From NCBI GenBank assembly GCA_017446775.1, contig JAFSQE010000022.1, positions 186,001 through 250,000 of the forward strand: 64,000 nucleotides of DNA, given 5' to 3'. A model generated the notes under the pieces. The model did no database searches and had not been told where the DNA came from. It saw only the letters and a program-made list of their open reading frames with translations. Below, piece after piece: positions 8,188-17,775 of the stretch (within the stretch, counting starts at the first letter, position 1; each line of letters opens with the position of its first letter). Position numbers and translations under genes: made by a program. The DNA is from Bacteroidales bacterium. GTDB taxonomy: Bacteria; Bacteroidota; Bacteroidia; Bacteroidales; UBA932.

Positions 8188-10739
8188 AAAGAATAATCAC
8201 AGTTGCGGCAGCCCTTGTGCTGTCGCTATCTGCCTTTGCGGGTAAGTTTCTGAACCTTTCCGGAGAGTGGCGGCTGGATATAGCCGGTAAAGATGCTCCG
8301 CGGAATCTGGCCGTTACAGTGCCGGGTGATGTCCATTCTGCGCTGCTGGAGGCAGGTCTGATTAAAGACCCGTACTATGCCTTCAACGAGCTGGACAATC
8401 TCTGGGTGGGGCGTGAGGACTGGGTTTTCAGCCGGACGTTTGTCCTGGATGCTTCTTTTCTGGCACATGAGGCTGTATATCTGCGTGCAGAGGATGTGGA
8501 TATATTCTGCGACATATCTATAAACGGACATAATGTGGGTAGTACCACTAACCGCTTTCGCCGATGGGAGTGGGATGTGAAGCCGTATCTCAGGGCTGGA
8601 GAAAATGTTATTGAGGGCTATTTCCACAGTGCCTGGAATGAGTGCGAGAAGGTGGCTGCCGGCTATGACTATCCTATGCCGATGTCGGAGGTGGGCCTTG
8701 TGCCCGACATCAACACCATCCGCAAGCCGACCTGCCACGGCGGCTGGGACTGGGGCCCGTGCCAGATGGTGACCGGATTTGCCGGGCCGCTGGAACTCAT
8801 CGCTGTTGATGCCGCCCGCATAGATTATGTCTATTGCGACCAGGATTTCTCCCGCAAGGGGCGCGTTGGCGTCAAGGTAAATGTCGAGATAACATCGCCC
8901 GCAGGTGGTTCATCGGTCGTTTCGGCATCGTTTGCGGGTCAGAAAAAGAGCCGGAAGGTTAAGCTTGCCGCCGGAGGTAACATCGTCTCTTTTGATTTTG
9001 CGGTGAGGAATCCCCGCCTCTGGTGGCCCAACGGGATGGGGGAGCAGTATCTGTATCCTCTTGAAGTGGCCGTAGAGGGTTGTCGTGTCTCCAAAAAGAT
9101 CGGCCTTCGCCAGGTTGAGGTGGTGAATTACCCCGACACCGTTTATGGCAAGGAGGGGATGTGCATGACCTTCCGTATCAACGGGCGCGATATGTTTGCC
9201 AAGGGCGCTGACTGGGTGCCGTGCGAGCTGTTTGAATCCCGCCAGACTTATGAGCGCTATGCCGATTTCCTGACCAGCGCCCGAGATGCCAACATGAATA
9301 TGCTGCGCCACTGGGGCGGTGGCCAGTTCGAGCATGAGGAGTTTTACAATATCTGCGACTCGCTGGGCCTGATGCTCTGGCACGACTTTATGTTCTCTTG
9401 CGCCATCTATCCTGCGGACAAACGCTTCCTGGACGAGGTGGAGGCGGAGCTGAACCATCAGCTGCGCCGCCTCCGCGACCACAGTTGCATAGCGATGTGG
9501 TGCGGCGACAACGAATGCGTTGGCGCGCTGGGATGGTGGGATGTGACCCGCAAAAACCGCCATTTCTACACCTCCAAGCTGGATACCTTGATAAAGCTGC
9601 GCGGCCGTGTCGTTGCAGAGGTGGATCCCGCGCGTGTATATTGGCCCAGTTCGCCCTGCGCCGGTCCGGGCGATTACCAGACAGACAACTGGAAAGAGGA
9701 TACCAAGGGCGACATGCACCTTTGGTCGGTATCCAAATTTGCAGGGCCGCTCTCTGATTATTACAAGATAAGGCCGCGCTTCTGCTCTGAAATAGGTCAT
9801 TCTTCATTCCCCAGGTACGATTTGGTGGCGAAGTATTCGTCACCTGGTGCCGCCAATCCGTGGTCGCCTGAGTTCGAGCATCACGTCAAGGAGGTAACCG
9901 ACGGCCGTCGCGGCAATCAGATAATCATGGACCGGCTGCGCCTGCATTTCAACTTCCCCAACCGGATGGAGGACCTGTGCTATCTCTCGCAGGTAGAGCA
10001 GGCTATGGGTCTCGAGACCTGTTCGCAATACTGGCGCACTCTGGAGCCAAACTGTATGGGCGTCATATACTGGCAACTGAACGACATCTGGCCAGGAACA
10101 TCCTGGGCGTCGGTAGAATATGACGGCAAATGGAAACAGAGCCACTATCACGCCAAGAGGTTCTTCGCTCCCGAAATCATCACCGCCGTGCCTTCCTGGG
10201 AAGATGGTGACAAACTCGGAATATGGGTCGTAAACGATACCGCAAGCGACAAAGAATACACCGCCGTGGTTCGGCTGTGGACATTTGAAGGCGAGGTGGT
10301 TTGTGAAAAGAATTTTCCTGTCAGTGTGGTTGGTGACTCATCTGTTATGGCTGCAGAATTCTCTCTGAATGAGTTTGGTGATTCCGCGGCCCGCAACGGG
10401 CGGTTTATGGAGCTGCAGTTGTTGTACCGCAACCGGGAGGTGGCCTACAACACCTGGTTGTTTGACGAATTCAAGAACAGCCCGTTGGAAAAGGCTGCGG
10501 TTTCCTGCAATCCGGCTGTCCGTGACGGTCGGTGGACGGTGACTCTCACCACTGACAAACCAGCATTCTTCACCTGGCTTGGAGTAGGGGACATCCCCGG
10601 CGAATTCAATGACAACAGCTTCACCCTCTATCCCGGACGCTCGGTAGAATTGGTCTTCACGCCCAAAAATGGTTTCACCGATTTCGATAAATTCGTATCT
10701 TCGCTCTCGGTTACGCACTTGAGCGAAACTTATTTATGA
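8184..10739 (+). CDS. GH2 beta-mannosidase
   Basis: An 851-residue secreted enzyme with a signal peptide cleaved after about AFA (residue 19). It follows the classical beta-mannosidase layout: jelly-roll domain (VPGDVHSALL), Ig-like domains, TIM barrel and C-terminal beta domains. Glu444 in CGDNECVG is the acid/base and Glu536 in CSEIGHSS the nucleophile. The DWGP and YWQLNDIWPG stretches are hallmarks of beta-mannosidases. It would remove beta-mannose from non-reducing ends of manno-oligosaccharides or N-glycan core fragments. Its ATG overlaps the previous stop and its stop overlaps gmhA, so the three genes are coupled. This is the most confidently assigned hydrolase of the operon. Confidence 0.9.
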   Translation: MKRIITVAAALVLSLSAFAGKFLNLSGEWRLDIAGKDAPRNLAVTVPGDVHSALLEAGLIKDPYYAFNELDNLWVGREDWVFSRTFVLDASFLAHEAVYLRAEDVDIFCDISINGHNVGSTTNRFRRWEWDVKPYLRAGENVIEGYFHSAWNECEKVAAGYDYPMPMSEVGLVPDINTIRKPTCHGGWDWGPCQMVTGFAGPLELIAVDAARIDYVYCDQDFSRKGRVGVKVNVEITSPAGGSSVVSASFAGQKKSRKVKLAAGGNIVSFDFAVRNPRLWWPNGMGEQYLYPLEVAVEGCRVSKKIGLRQVEVVNYPDTVYGKEGMCMTFRINGRDMFAKGADWVPCELFESRQTYERYADFLTSARDANMNMLRHWGGGQFEHEEFYNICDSLGLMLWHDFMFSCAIYPADKRFLDEVEAELNHQLRRLRDHSCIAMWCGDNECVGALGWWDVTRKNRHFYTSKLDTLIKLRGRVVAEVDPARVYWPSSPCAGPGDYQTDNWKEDTKGDMHLWSVSKFAGPLSDYYKIRPRFCSEIGHSSFPRYDLVAKYSSPGAANPWSPEFEHHVKEVTDGRRGNQIIMDRLRLHFNFPNRMEDLCYLSQVEQAMGLETCSQYWRTLEPNCMGVIYWQLNDIWPGTSWASVEYDGKWKQSHYHAKRFFAPEIITAVPSWEDGDKLGIWVVNDTASDKEYTAVVRLWTFEGEVVCEKNFPVSVVGDSSVMAAEFSLNEFGDSAARNGRFMELQLLYRNREVAYNTWLFDEFKNSPLEKAAVSCNPAVRDGRWTVTLTTDKPAFFTWLGVGDIPGEFNDNSFTLYPGRSVELVFTPKNGFTDFDKFVSSLSVTHLSETYL

Positions 10740-11314
10740 TGAAATCTCTGATTCAGAACAGTCTTGACGAACATCTTCGCGTGGCGCAGGCCTTCGTGGG
10801 CGATGCCGTTACGGTGGAGAATATTGATAAGGCGGCGCGGCTGATTGCCGATTCCATTAAGGCGGGTGGTAAGGTGCTCACCTGCGGTAATGGAGGGTCG
10901 CTTTGCGATGCCACCCATTTTGCTGAAGAGCTCACCGGGCGCTTCCGGGAAAGCCGTGGCCCGCTGCCGGCGATGGCCATAAACGATGCGGCACACATCA
11001 CCTGCACCACCAACGATTACTCCTTCGAGAAGATTTTCTCCCGCGTTGTGGAGGCACTGGGCCGGCCGGGCGATGTGCTGTGCGGCTTTTCTACCAGCGG
11101 CACATCCAAAAACGTGGTGGAGGCGGCCCGCGTGGCGCGCGAGAAGGGGATGAGGGTGGTGGGCTTCACCCGCACCGGTGACAATCCGCTTGCGGCGCTT
11201 TCCGACGCCGTGATAGCTGTGCCCCACGATGGCTACAGCGACCGCATCCAGGAGATGCACATCACCGCAGTGCATATTATAATAGAGGCTGTGGAAGAAC
11301 TTGTGAAACAATAG
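10736..11314 (+). CDS. gmhA: Phosphoheptose isomerase (SIS domain)
   Basis: A 192-residue SIS protein of normal GmhA length. GmhA converts sedoheptulose 7-phosphate to glycero-manno-heptose 7-phosphate, the first step of lipopolysaccharide/S-layer heptose synthesis. The signature CGNGGSLCDATHFAEE with the catalytic Glu, the STSGTSKNV phosphate loop and the RIQEMHI histidine all match active GmhA. The start may be 10736 or the second ATG at 10739. It overlaps the stop of the beta-mannosidase gene. Its place inside a glycosidase operon, without gmhB or hldE nearby, is odd; it may serve heptose synthesis simply by co-transcription, or act on another sugar phosphate. Confidence 0.9.
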   Translation: MMKSLIQNSLDEHLRVAQAFVGDAVTVENIDKAARLIADSIKAGGKVLTCGNGGSLCDATHFAEELTGRFRESRGPLPAMAINDAAHITCTTNDYSFEKIFSRVVEALGRPGDVLCGFSTSGTSKNVVEAARVAREKGMRVVGFTRTGDNPLAALSDAVIAVPHDGYSDRIQEMHITAVHIIIEAVEELVKQ

Positions 11315-11318
11315 TATT

Positions 11319-12260
11319 ATGAAAATATCGCGCAGATCATTCGTTAAGACAGGCCTCGCAGCATCCGCAGCCCTGGCTGCGACATCGTTATTGGGCACTG
11401 CATGCACTCCGGCCGTGCCGGGCAAAAAGGTCAAGGCCAAAAGGGTCATCATCTTCACCTTCGACGGCATCCGGGTGGATGGTCTTGCGCAGGCAAACAC
11501 CCCCAATATCGATTCGCTTATCGCAACCGGCAGCGCATCGTTCTTAACCCGCGACGTGATGCCCTCCATCACGCTGCCCAACTACACCAGTCATTTGCTG
11601 GGTGCGGGCCCGGAGGTTCACGGCGTCGTCGACAACAGCTGGACGATGGACAATATCAAACTGCCGGCGGTGGAGACAGACCAGGACGGTTATTTCCCAT
11701 CTGTGTTCAAGGTGCTGCACGATGCTGGCATCAAGACCGCCTATTACTGGAACTGGCTGCCGCTTATCAATCCCATAAACCAGAAGTGGCTTGACGACAA
11801 GCTTTCTTCTGAAGAGAATGATTACGCTACTCTGTGCGACCGCGCTATGGAGTTTATTGCGGCTAACCGCGACCAGAAGATGTTCATGTTCCTCTACGAT
11901 GTCTGGACAGACGTGATGGGGCACAGGCATCAGTGGATGTCTCCCGAATACATAAAGTCTATTGAAGACGATGATGCACAGGTGGGCCGTGTAATCGACT
12001 TCCTTAAAAAGGAGGGGCTGTATGAGGATTCCCATCTGATGTTCATATCAGACCACGGCGGGATCGGCTACGGCCACGGCGGTACCACTCCGGAAGAGAT
12101 GACCGTCCCGTGGATAATCTCCGGTCCAGGCATCAAAAAGGGATTTACCATAGAGGAATCCAACAACACCGTCAATACCGCCAGCACCGTACTGCGCCTT
12201 TTCGGTCTGGACCAGCCCCTTGCATGGACCGGCGAAGTGCCGACATCGATATTTGAATAA
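11319..12260 (+). CDS. Tat-exported alkaline phosphatase superfamily phosphodiesterase
   Basis: A 313-residue protein of the nucleotide pyrophosphatase/phosphodiesterase branch. The N-terminus has a twin-arginine motif (SRRSFVK) and a lipobox-like GTAC, suggesting a Tat-exported lipoprotein. Metal-binding and catalytic parts are visible: FTFDGIR (Asp), a Thr nucleophile in SITLPNYTS, and SDHGG followed by GHGG near residues 245-255. It would hydrolyse a phosphodiester or phosphomonoester outside the cytoplasm, for instance on a phosphorylated glycan, but the substrate is unknown. It is the last gene of the operon, 4 bases after gmhA, and is followed by a terminator hairpin at 12305. Confidence 0.85.
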   Translation: MKISRRSFVKTGLAASAALAATSLLGTACTPAVPGKKVKAKRVIIFTFDGIRVDGLAQANTPNIDSLIATGSASFLTRDVMPSITLPNYTSHLLGAGPEVHGVVDNSWTMDNIKLPAVETDQDGYFPSVFKVLHDAGIKTAYYWNWLPLINPINQKWLDDKLSSEENDYATLCDRAMEFIAANRDQKMFMFLYDVWTDVMGHRHQWMSPEYIKSIEDDDAQVGRVIDFLKKEGLYEDSHLMFISDHGGIGYGHGGTTPEEMTVPWIISGPGIKKGFTIEESNNTVNTASTVLRLFGLDQPLAWTGEVPTSIFE

Positions 12261-12304
12261 TCCTTCGTTCCTCGCCCTTGGCGTCACTTTGGCAAAAGAA
12301 GGCC

Positions 12305-12331
12305 GGGTACCTTTTTTCGGGTACCTTTTTT
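12305..12331 (+). terminator. Terminator of the glycosidase operon
   Basis: GGTACC at 12306-12311 pairs with GGTACC at 12320-12325, extended by one G-U pair, and is followed by six T. It lies 45 bases after the last stop of the 1361-12260 operon. The stem is short, so termination may be partial. Confidence 0.6.
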
Positions 12332-12351
12332 GCTGTTATATTTCGGTGGGT

Positions 12352-12382
12352 TTTGAATTTTATTCAAAAACGGGTATCTTAG
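12352..12382 (+). promoter_or_regulatory. Bacteroidetes-type promoter for the DUF4988/TIM-barrel locus
   Basis: TTTG at 12352-12355 is followed after 19 bases by TATCTTAG at 12375-12382, one mismatch from the Bacteroidetes -7 box TAnnTTTG and with the standard 19-21 spacing. It lies about 40 bases before the start of the 709-residue lipoprotein and is the only good promoter I see for the whole 12.4-24.8 kb block. Confidence 0.65.
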
Positions 12383-12424
12383 CGCGATTGAACCGCCATA
12401 TTTGGAAATATGAGACTAATAAAT

Positions 12425-14554
12425 ATGAGAAAAATTATCCCTATCATCCTTACGGTGTGCGCTTTGCTGGCCGCATCGTGTACAGATTATCAGGCCCAGA
12501 TCGATGAACTTCAATCCAAGGTAGACAAGATTGCGGGCAAGGAGATCACTGTAGGTAAGATCAATGCCGGTGTGGCTGCGTTGCAGCAGTTGGTAGAGGC
12601 CGTTCAGGCGGGCGATGTGGTAAAGTTCTACACCCCGGCAGATGGCTGCTGCGTCGTGACATTCAAGAAAGCCGGCAATGTGACCCTTTACAACCAGACA
12701 TGTAATATAAGTGTGGCTGGGTTCTCAGGTGCCTATTACTGGAAACTGGGCGGCGAGTGGATCACAGATGGCTCTGCAGAGAAGGTTCCGGTGTCAACGC
12801 TGCCGCAGTTCAGGGTGAGCGACTATTCGCTGCAGATGTCTGTGGATGGCGGGAATACATGGAACAGTATCCCTGCTGTAGACGACTCGGTATTCGTGAG
12901 CATTGAAGATGATGCATCTTATCTGCATATCACCCTTGTGGGCGGGCAGAAGCTGGATATCCCCAAGAATGTCCCGCTGGCTGTCGCTTTCAGCGGCGAT
13001 GGCAGCACGTTTGCCGTCAGTGGCGTTGTGGAGGTTGAATACTGCATCAGTGGTGACACAGGCGATTATACGGTGACCCCCGTTGCCGGCGAAGGTTGGA
13101 CAGCCACTGTAGTTAAAGAGAATGAATTCAAGGGTACTATAAAGTTTGTGGCCCCGGCAGAACCTGTCGGCAGCACTGTACAGATTATGGTGAGCGACGG
13201 CATGGGACATATGGTGGCTTCTGAAATAGAGCTTGCGAGCCTCACCGTAAATGAAGACTTCCCTGTTATGTATCCCACCTGGGAGGCATATAATGTCGGT
13301 TACGAAGGAGGCCCTGTAGAGGTGAAGCTTAACACCAACCTCGAATATGAACTTGCTTTGGAAGACGCTGCATCTGAATGGCTCTCCGTTGGTCTGACAA
13401 GGGTTGTACGCGAAGAATCGGTATTTTTCACCGCCAAGGCCAACGATGCAACCTCGATGCGTTCTGCCCAGGTGACATTCACCAGTGGCGCATATATTAA
13501 AAAGGTTCTCATCTGGCAGGATGCAAAACAGCCTGCTATAGGCGAGAATCTGAGTGCAAACGGCACGGCAAACTGCTACATAGTAACCGACGAGGGTGAC
13601 TATTACTTTGACGCAAAGGTTGCAGGCAACGGCCCTGCGGGTGTTTTCCCCGTACTCGATTTCCCCGAAACGGCAGCCTTGGCCCCCGCCACTACAAATC
13701 TCTCCAACAAGGTGGAGGTGTTAACCAACCAGAACAATGTTATAAGCAATGTCCAGCTGTCGGCCGACGGCATAGTATCTTTCCATGCAAGCGGAGCCGA
13801 AGGCAATGCAGTCATCGCGGTGAAGAACCTGCGAGGGAAGATTATCTGGAGCTGGCATATCTGGTGTACTGACCTGCCAAAAGACCGCACCCATACCAAT
13901 CCCGATATGGTTCAGTTCACAGTAATGGACCGTAACCTGGGCGCTACCAGTGCCGATGCCGCCGACGGCGAGCAGACACATGGAATGTACTATCAATGGG
14001 GGCGCAAGGATCCCTTCACCGCCGATGTTATGCTGAACGGAATGAAGACCAACTCTTCGCAGTCTTTCCTGTTCGCAACACAGAACCCCGACTACGCATG
14101 TCTGGAGGTTTCAAACGGCAACTGGTATAAGGGCACCATGGTCAACAACTATCTCTGGGGCAATCCCGACTATCAGAAGACAATGGACCTGGCCGACATC
14201 CATAAATCCATTTACGACCCGTGTCCGCTTGGATATATGGTGCCGCCCTCCAATACGTTCCTGATTTTTGGAGACGAAAGCAGGGTCGAATATCTCGACA
14301 ACGGTATCCTGGTAAGGGGCGACTATGGTCAGACCAACTTCTATCCATTTGCCGGCCGTGCATACCGCAGCTTTGGCAGAATCGGTGTTGAGGTTACCCT
14401 CTGGCACTCCTGTGCCGCCCGTTACAGCATATACGACGACGACGGCGGTGCATGTACCCGTCTGTCCATGGTGGACAACAGAATCTACTGGTTCTACGGC
14501 GATATGCGCAGCCGCGGCATCCCCGTACGTTGCGTGAAACAAGTTTCCGAGTAA
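12425..14554 (+). CDS. DUF4988 + Ig/BACON + FISUMP-like surface lipoprotein
   Basis: A lipoprotein of 709 residues from the ATG at 12425 (MRKIIPII, lipobox AASC, Cys19); an in-frame ATG at 12410 would add five residues. The N-terminus is a DUF4988-type segment: a short coiled coil (IDELQSKVDKIAG) followed by a repeated beta unit (VTFKKAG, YYWKLGGEW, SVDGGNTW). Next come an Ig-like domain (GEGWTATV; about 190-270), a BACON-like domain (about 280-370), and a C-terminal FISUMP-like domain (about 380-709; MDRNLGAT, YYQWGRKDPF, YDPCPLGY, PVRCVK). DUF4988 is known from N-termini of Bacteroidetes surface lipoproteins including PL29-type lyases. No catalytic residues are evident; a glycan-binding or scaffolding role is possible. 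It opens the block of TIM-barrel paralogs and has its own promoter. Confidence 0.85.
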   Translation: MRKIIPIILTVCALLAASCTDYQAQIDELQSKVDKIAGKEITVGKINAGVAALQQLVEAVQAGDVVKFYTPADGCCVVTFKKAGNVTLYNQTCNISVAGFSGAYYWKLGGEWITDGSAEKVPVSTLPQFRVSDYSLQMSVDGGNTWNSIPAVDDSVFVSIEDDASYLHITLVGGQKLDIPKNVPLAVAFSGDGSTFAVSGVVEVEYCISGDTGDYTVTPVAGEGWTATVVKENEFKGTIKFVAPAEPVGSTVQIMVSDGMGHMVASEIELASLTVNEDFPVMYPTWEAYNVGYEGGPVEVKLNTNLEYELALEDAASEWLSVGLTRVVREESVFFTAKANDATSMRSAQVTFTSGAYIKKVLIWQDAKQPAIGENLSANGTANCYIVTDEGDYYFDAKVAGNGPAGVFPVLDFPETAALAPATTNLSNKVEVLTNQNNVISNVQLSADGIVSFHASGAEGNAVIAVKNLRGKIIWSWHIWCTDLPKDRTHTNPDMVQFTVMDRNLGATSADAADGEQTHGMYYQWGRKDPFTADVMLNGMKTNSSQSFLFATQNPDYACLEVSNGNWYKGTMVNNYLWGNPDYQKTMDLADIHKSIYDPCPLGYMVPPSNTFLIFGDESRVEYLDNGILVRGDYGQTNFYPFAGRAYRSFGRIGVEVTLWHSCAARYSIYDDDGGACTRLSMVDNRIYWFYGDMRSRGIPVRCVKQVSE

Positions 14555-14562
14555 GAACTCAG

Positions 14563-16155
14563 ATGAGACGCGCTTGCATATTGTTGATGGCATCCCTGTT
14601 GCCGATGCTCTCCTGCTGTCAGAAAGATGAGCAGGAGCGTCTTGCGCAGTTGCAGCAGGAGGCCGACAGCATTGCTGCGCTTTTGGCAGATACAGACGCG
14701 GCTACTGCCGATATAGAAGTGCCCCAGGAGAGTGCCTATCTCTTTACCTTTGATAAATACAAATATGGTGTGGATGCCGGCGCAAGCGTGAGCATACCAT
14801 TCAGCCTTCCCGAAAAATCCACGGTCGAGGTGATTGCGAAGGATGGTTGGAGCGCAACCGTAACTATGGATACGGATGTTTCGGGCGTGATTGTCGTCAC
14901 GGCTCCGGATCCTGCTGAATATGCTGACCTGGTGGCGGTGGCAACCGCAGAAGACGGAAAGCAGGTGGCGACCATCCTCAATCTGATGGTACGCGACCCG
15001 TTCAGCGATGATACCCGTCCGTATATCAACGCCCTGGGATACTACAGCTTTAAGCCGGCCCAGGCGACCCTCGAGAATTTTCAGAAACTGGTGGATGCCG
15101 GTATCAAGTCGGTGACACTGGAGTGTGATGATTACAACTGGAAGGAGCAGCTGGAACTGATTATCGAGGCGGGACTGCAGGTTTTGCCCGTTATCGGTTA
15201 CTACGGCGAACAGTATTACAAATATCTGGATGCGTACGACGGCCTGGACGAGGTGGTCAATTACCTCAAAGACAAGCCTGGGGTGCTGGCATATCATATC
15301 TGCGATGAACCAAGCGTAGACAAGGTATACGAGCTGATGTGCATCAAAGATAAGATAGAATCTCTAGACCCCGTGCATCCGGTATATGTGAATCTTGGTC
15401 CAGATGCTTCAAGGTCGTTCCTTGGCACCGAGTATTATCCCGACTATATTGAGTGCTATGCCGGATTGTGCGGTTTGAAACTTCTCTCGTTTGACATATA
15501 TCCGATTTTGCCGGGTGGAATCCAGAAAAGTTGGTACAAGTGCCTGGATACTGTGTCTAAGGCTGCTCAGAGCCACAACGTCCCCTTCTGGTCGTTCGCG
15601 GCCAGCTGCTGGATAAACAAGGAGACAACCCTCAGGGAGCGTCCCACGGTAGAGAATCTCCGTCTGCAGGTATATCACAACCTGTGCTACGGTGCGCAGG
15701 TGGTTCAGTACTTTACCATCTGCAGCTACAGCGGTACCAGCCTGGCCCCGATGATGGCCTACACCGATCAGTGGACCGATGCCTATGACGTACTGAAGGA
15801 TTTCAATCTGGAGATGCTCCGCCGCAGCTACGTTTTCGCAGGCTGCCGGGTGAACAGGCTCCGCCATACCAACTTTATGACAGCCTGGGGGCAGCAGATA
15901 AGCGTGCAGGACTATCCGGAAGTGATGACCTCGCTGGTTACCAGCAGCGATGCGCTTGTGTCATTTATAGAGAACAGGGGGAGCGAATATGTAGTGATTG
16001 CCAACAAGAGCTGGACAGAGAAGATAACCGCAGAGGTGGAATTCACCGATATGATATACACAATCGACCGCGACGGTACCTTTACAGAACGTCAGCCGGG
16101 CACAACCTCCGTTACCATAGACGAAGGCGATATGCTGGTCATAAAGTACAGATAA
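14563..16155 (+). CDS. DEP-motif TIM-barrel lipoprotein, paralog A
   Basis: A 530-residue lipoprotein starting at 14563; the frame is open further upstream, but the signal peptide and lipobox MLSC (Cys18) fix the start. CQKDE after the signal resembles the K-acidic-acidic surface export signal of Bacteroidetes lipoproteins. A short coiled coil (ERLAQLQQEADSIAALL), an Ig-like module (about 50-145; FTFDKYKYGVDAG, KDGWSATV, VTAPDPA) and a TIM barrel (about 150-450) follow. Glu249 in HICDEPS is placed like a GH-A acid/base. The strand expected to carry a nucleophile reads FWSFAASCW, without Glu. The C-terminal beta module ends in DEGDMLVIKYR. Four more paralogs lie downstream. Function unknown: glycosidase with a non-standard mechanism or a glycan-binding barrel. 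Confidence 0.8.
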   Translation: MRRACILLMASLLPMLSCCQKDEQERLAQLQQEADSIAALLADTDAATADIEVPQESAYLFTFDKYKYGVDAGASVSIPFSLPEKSTVEVIAKDGWSATVTMDTDVSGVIVVTAPDPAEYADLVAVATAEDGKQVATILNLMVRDPFSDDTRPYINALGYYSFKPAQATLENFQKLVDAGIKSVTLECDDYNWKEQLELIIEAGLQVLPVIGYYGEQYYKYLDAYDGLDEVVNYLKDKPGVLAYHICDEPSVDKVYELMCIKDKIESLDPVHPVYVNLGPDASRSFLGTEYYPDYIECYAGLCGLKLLSFDIYPILPGGIQKSWYKCLDTVSKAAQSHNVPFWSFAASCWINKETTLRERPTVENLRLQVYHNLCYGAQVVQYFTICSYSGTSLAPMMAYTDQWTDAYDVLKDFNLEMLRRSYVFAGCRVNRLRHTNFMTAWGQQISVQDYPEVMTSLVTSSDALVSFIENRGSEYVVIANKSWTEKITAEVEFTDMIYTIDRDGTFTERQPGTTSVTIDEGDMLVIKYR

Positions 16156-16163
16156 ACGCGATT

Positions 16164-17774
16164 ATGAAGATAAGACTCCATATCATTCTTTTTGCAGCGC
16201 TGCTGCTTGCCACCTCCTGCGACCAGGAGGGTAAAGACCGGCTGGATGCCCTGCAGAGTGAGGCCGACCAGATTGCCGGGCAAATGTCGGCAACCGATTC
16301 TCCATCGGTAGAAGTTGATGTGCCGGGCGACGAACCCTACGCATTTGCTTTTGACAGGCCACGCTATGGGGTGGATGCTGCAGGCAGCGTTACAATCAAA
16401 TATTCCCTGCCCAAGCCATCCACTGTAGAGGTTTTTGCAAAGGATGGGTGGAGTGCAGAGGTCAATGCCATCTCCGACACGCAGGGGGAGATTGTGGTAA
16501 CCTGCCCCGACCCCGCCGTGGGGAGCGAACTGGTTGCTGTAGCCACCGACCAGAACGGCCACAGCGTTGCGGTTCCGCTTAACATAATCGTCCGGGACCC
16601 CTATACAGATGAGACCCGCACCACCATTTGCACGATGGGATACTATGGCTTCAAGCCCGGTGTGGCCAAACTGGAAAACTTCCAGAAGCTGGCAGAAGCC
16701 GGCATCGATGCGATAACCGTAGAGGCAGACGAACCAGACTATATGGACCAGCTGGACATGGCCTATCAGGCAGGAGTCAAGTGCGTGCCGGTGATAATGT
16801 ATTATACAGAGCGCTACTCAATCTACGGCGATGACTACAAAGGTCTGGAAGAGATAATCACCAAACTGAAGAATCATCCCGCAACTATGGCATACCATAT
16901 ATGGGATGAGCCCAGCACAAAGAACATCCCCACGATAAAGATGCAGAAAGAGAAGATAGAGGAGCTGGATCCCGACCATCCGGTATATGTCAACCTCAAT
17001 CCCGACGGCAGCCCGGGTGCACTGGGCGTTGACTACTATCACGATTATATAGAGGCATTTGTGCGCGACTGCAAGGTGAAGTTCCTTTCGTTTGACATGT
17101 ATCCCATGCGTCCCGAAACCGACCCTGATTATCCCGACGGAATAGTAGGATACTGGTATCAGTGCCTGGAGGCTGTTTCGAACATCACCAAACAGTATGG
17201 CATCCCTTTCTGGGCGTTTGCCGCAAGCTGCTGGATAAACAAAGAGCAGAATTTGTTTGCAAAGCCTACCGTGGCCAATCTCCGCATGCAGGCCTATACA
17301 AATATGGCATACGGCGCACAGGTGCAGCAATACTTTACCATAATGCAGTACGGAGGTACCGACTATGCGCCTATCAGTTACGACGGCAGTTGGACCGGAG
17401 CGTACGACACGCTCAAAGAGTTCAATCTGGAACTGCGAAAGCGCGGCTATATCTTTGATGGCTGCAAGATGGACCGGGTGCGTTATACCCACGTGGTGCC
17501 CTTCTTCTGCCAGAGGCTTGCAGATAAGGATCTCCCGCCGCAGATTGCAACGCTAACCACAGCCGGCGATGCTCTGGTATCGTTTATCGAGAACCGTGGG
17601 AACCAGTATGTGGTGGTCTGCAACCGCTCCTATAAAGATGAAAATACCCTGAGCCTGGATTTGAACGATATGGTGTATGTGATAGACCGCGAAGGCAATT
17701 TTATAGAGTGCGCAGCCGGCACTTCGACCTTTGAGATGGAGGCGGGGGATATGCTTGTGATAAAAATTAAGTAA
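16164..17774 (+). CDS. DEP-motif TIM-barrel lipoprotein, paralog B
   Basis: A 536-residue lipoprotein (lipobox ATSC, Cys19) with the same layout as paralog A: coiled coil (KDRLDALQSEADQIAGQM), Ig-like module (FAFDRPRYGVDAAG, KDGWSAEV, VTCPDPA), TIM barrel, and a closing beta module ending EAGDMLVIKIK. Glu249 in HIWDEPS aligns exactly with Glu249 of paralog A. FLSFDMYP and FWAFAASCW mark the next strands, again without a second Glu at the nucleophile position. It is the closest relative of paralog A by eye. It starts 8 bases after paralog A and ends one base before paralog C, so the three are surely one transcript. Confidence 0.8.
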   Translation: MKIRLHIILFAALLLATSCDQEGKDRLDALQSEADQIAGQMSATDSPSVEVDVPGDEPYAFAFDRPRYGVDAAGSVTIKYSLPKPSTVEVFAKDGWSAEVNAISDTQGEIVVTCPDPAVGSELVAVATDQNGHSVAVPLNIIVRDPYTDETRTTICTMGYYGFKPGVAKLENFQKLAEAGIDAITVEADEPDYMDQLDMAYQAGVKCVPVIMYYTERYSIYGDDYKGLEEIITKLKNHPATMAYHIWDEPSTKNIPTIKMQKEKIEELDPDHPVYVNLNPDGSPGALGVDYYHDYIEAFVRDCKVKFLSFDMYPMRPETDPDYPDGIVGYWYQCLEAVSNITKQYGIPFWAFAASCWINKEQNLFAKPTVANLRMQAYTNMAYGAQVQQYFTIMQYGGTDYAPISYDGSWTGAYDTLKEFNLELRKRGYIFDGCKMDRVRYTHVVPFFCQRLADKDLPPQIATLTTAGDALVSFIENRGNQYVVVCNRSYKDENTLSLDLNDMVYVIDREGNFIECAAGTSTFEMEAGDMLVIKIK

Positions 17775-17775
17775 C

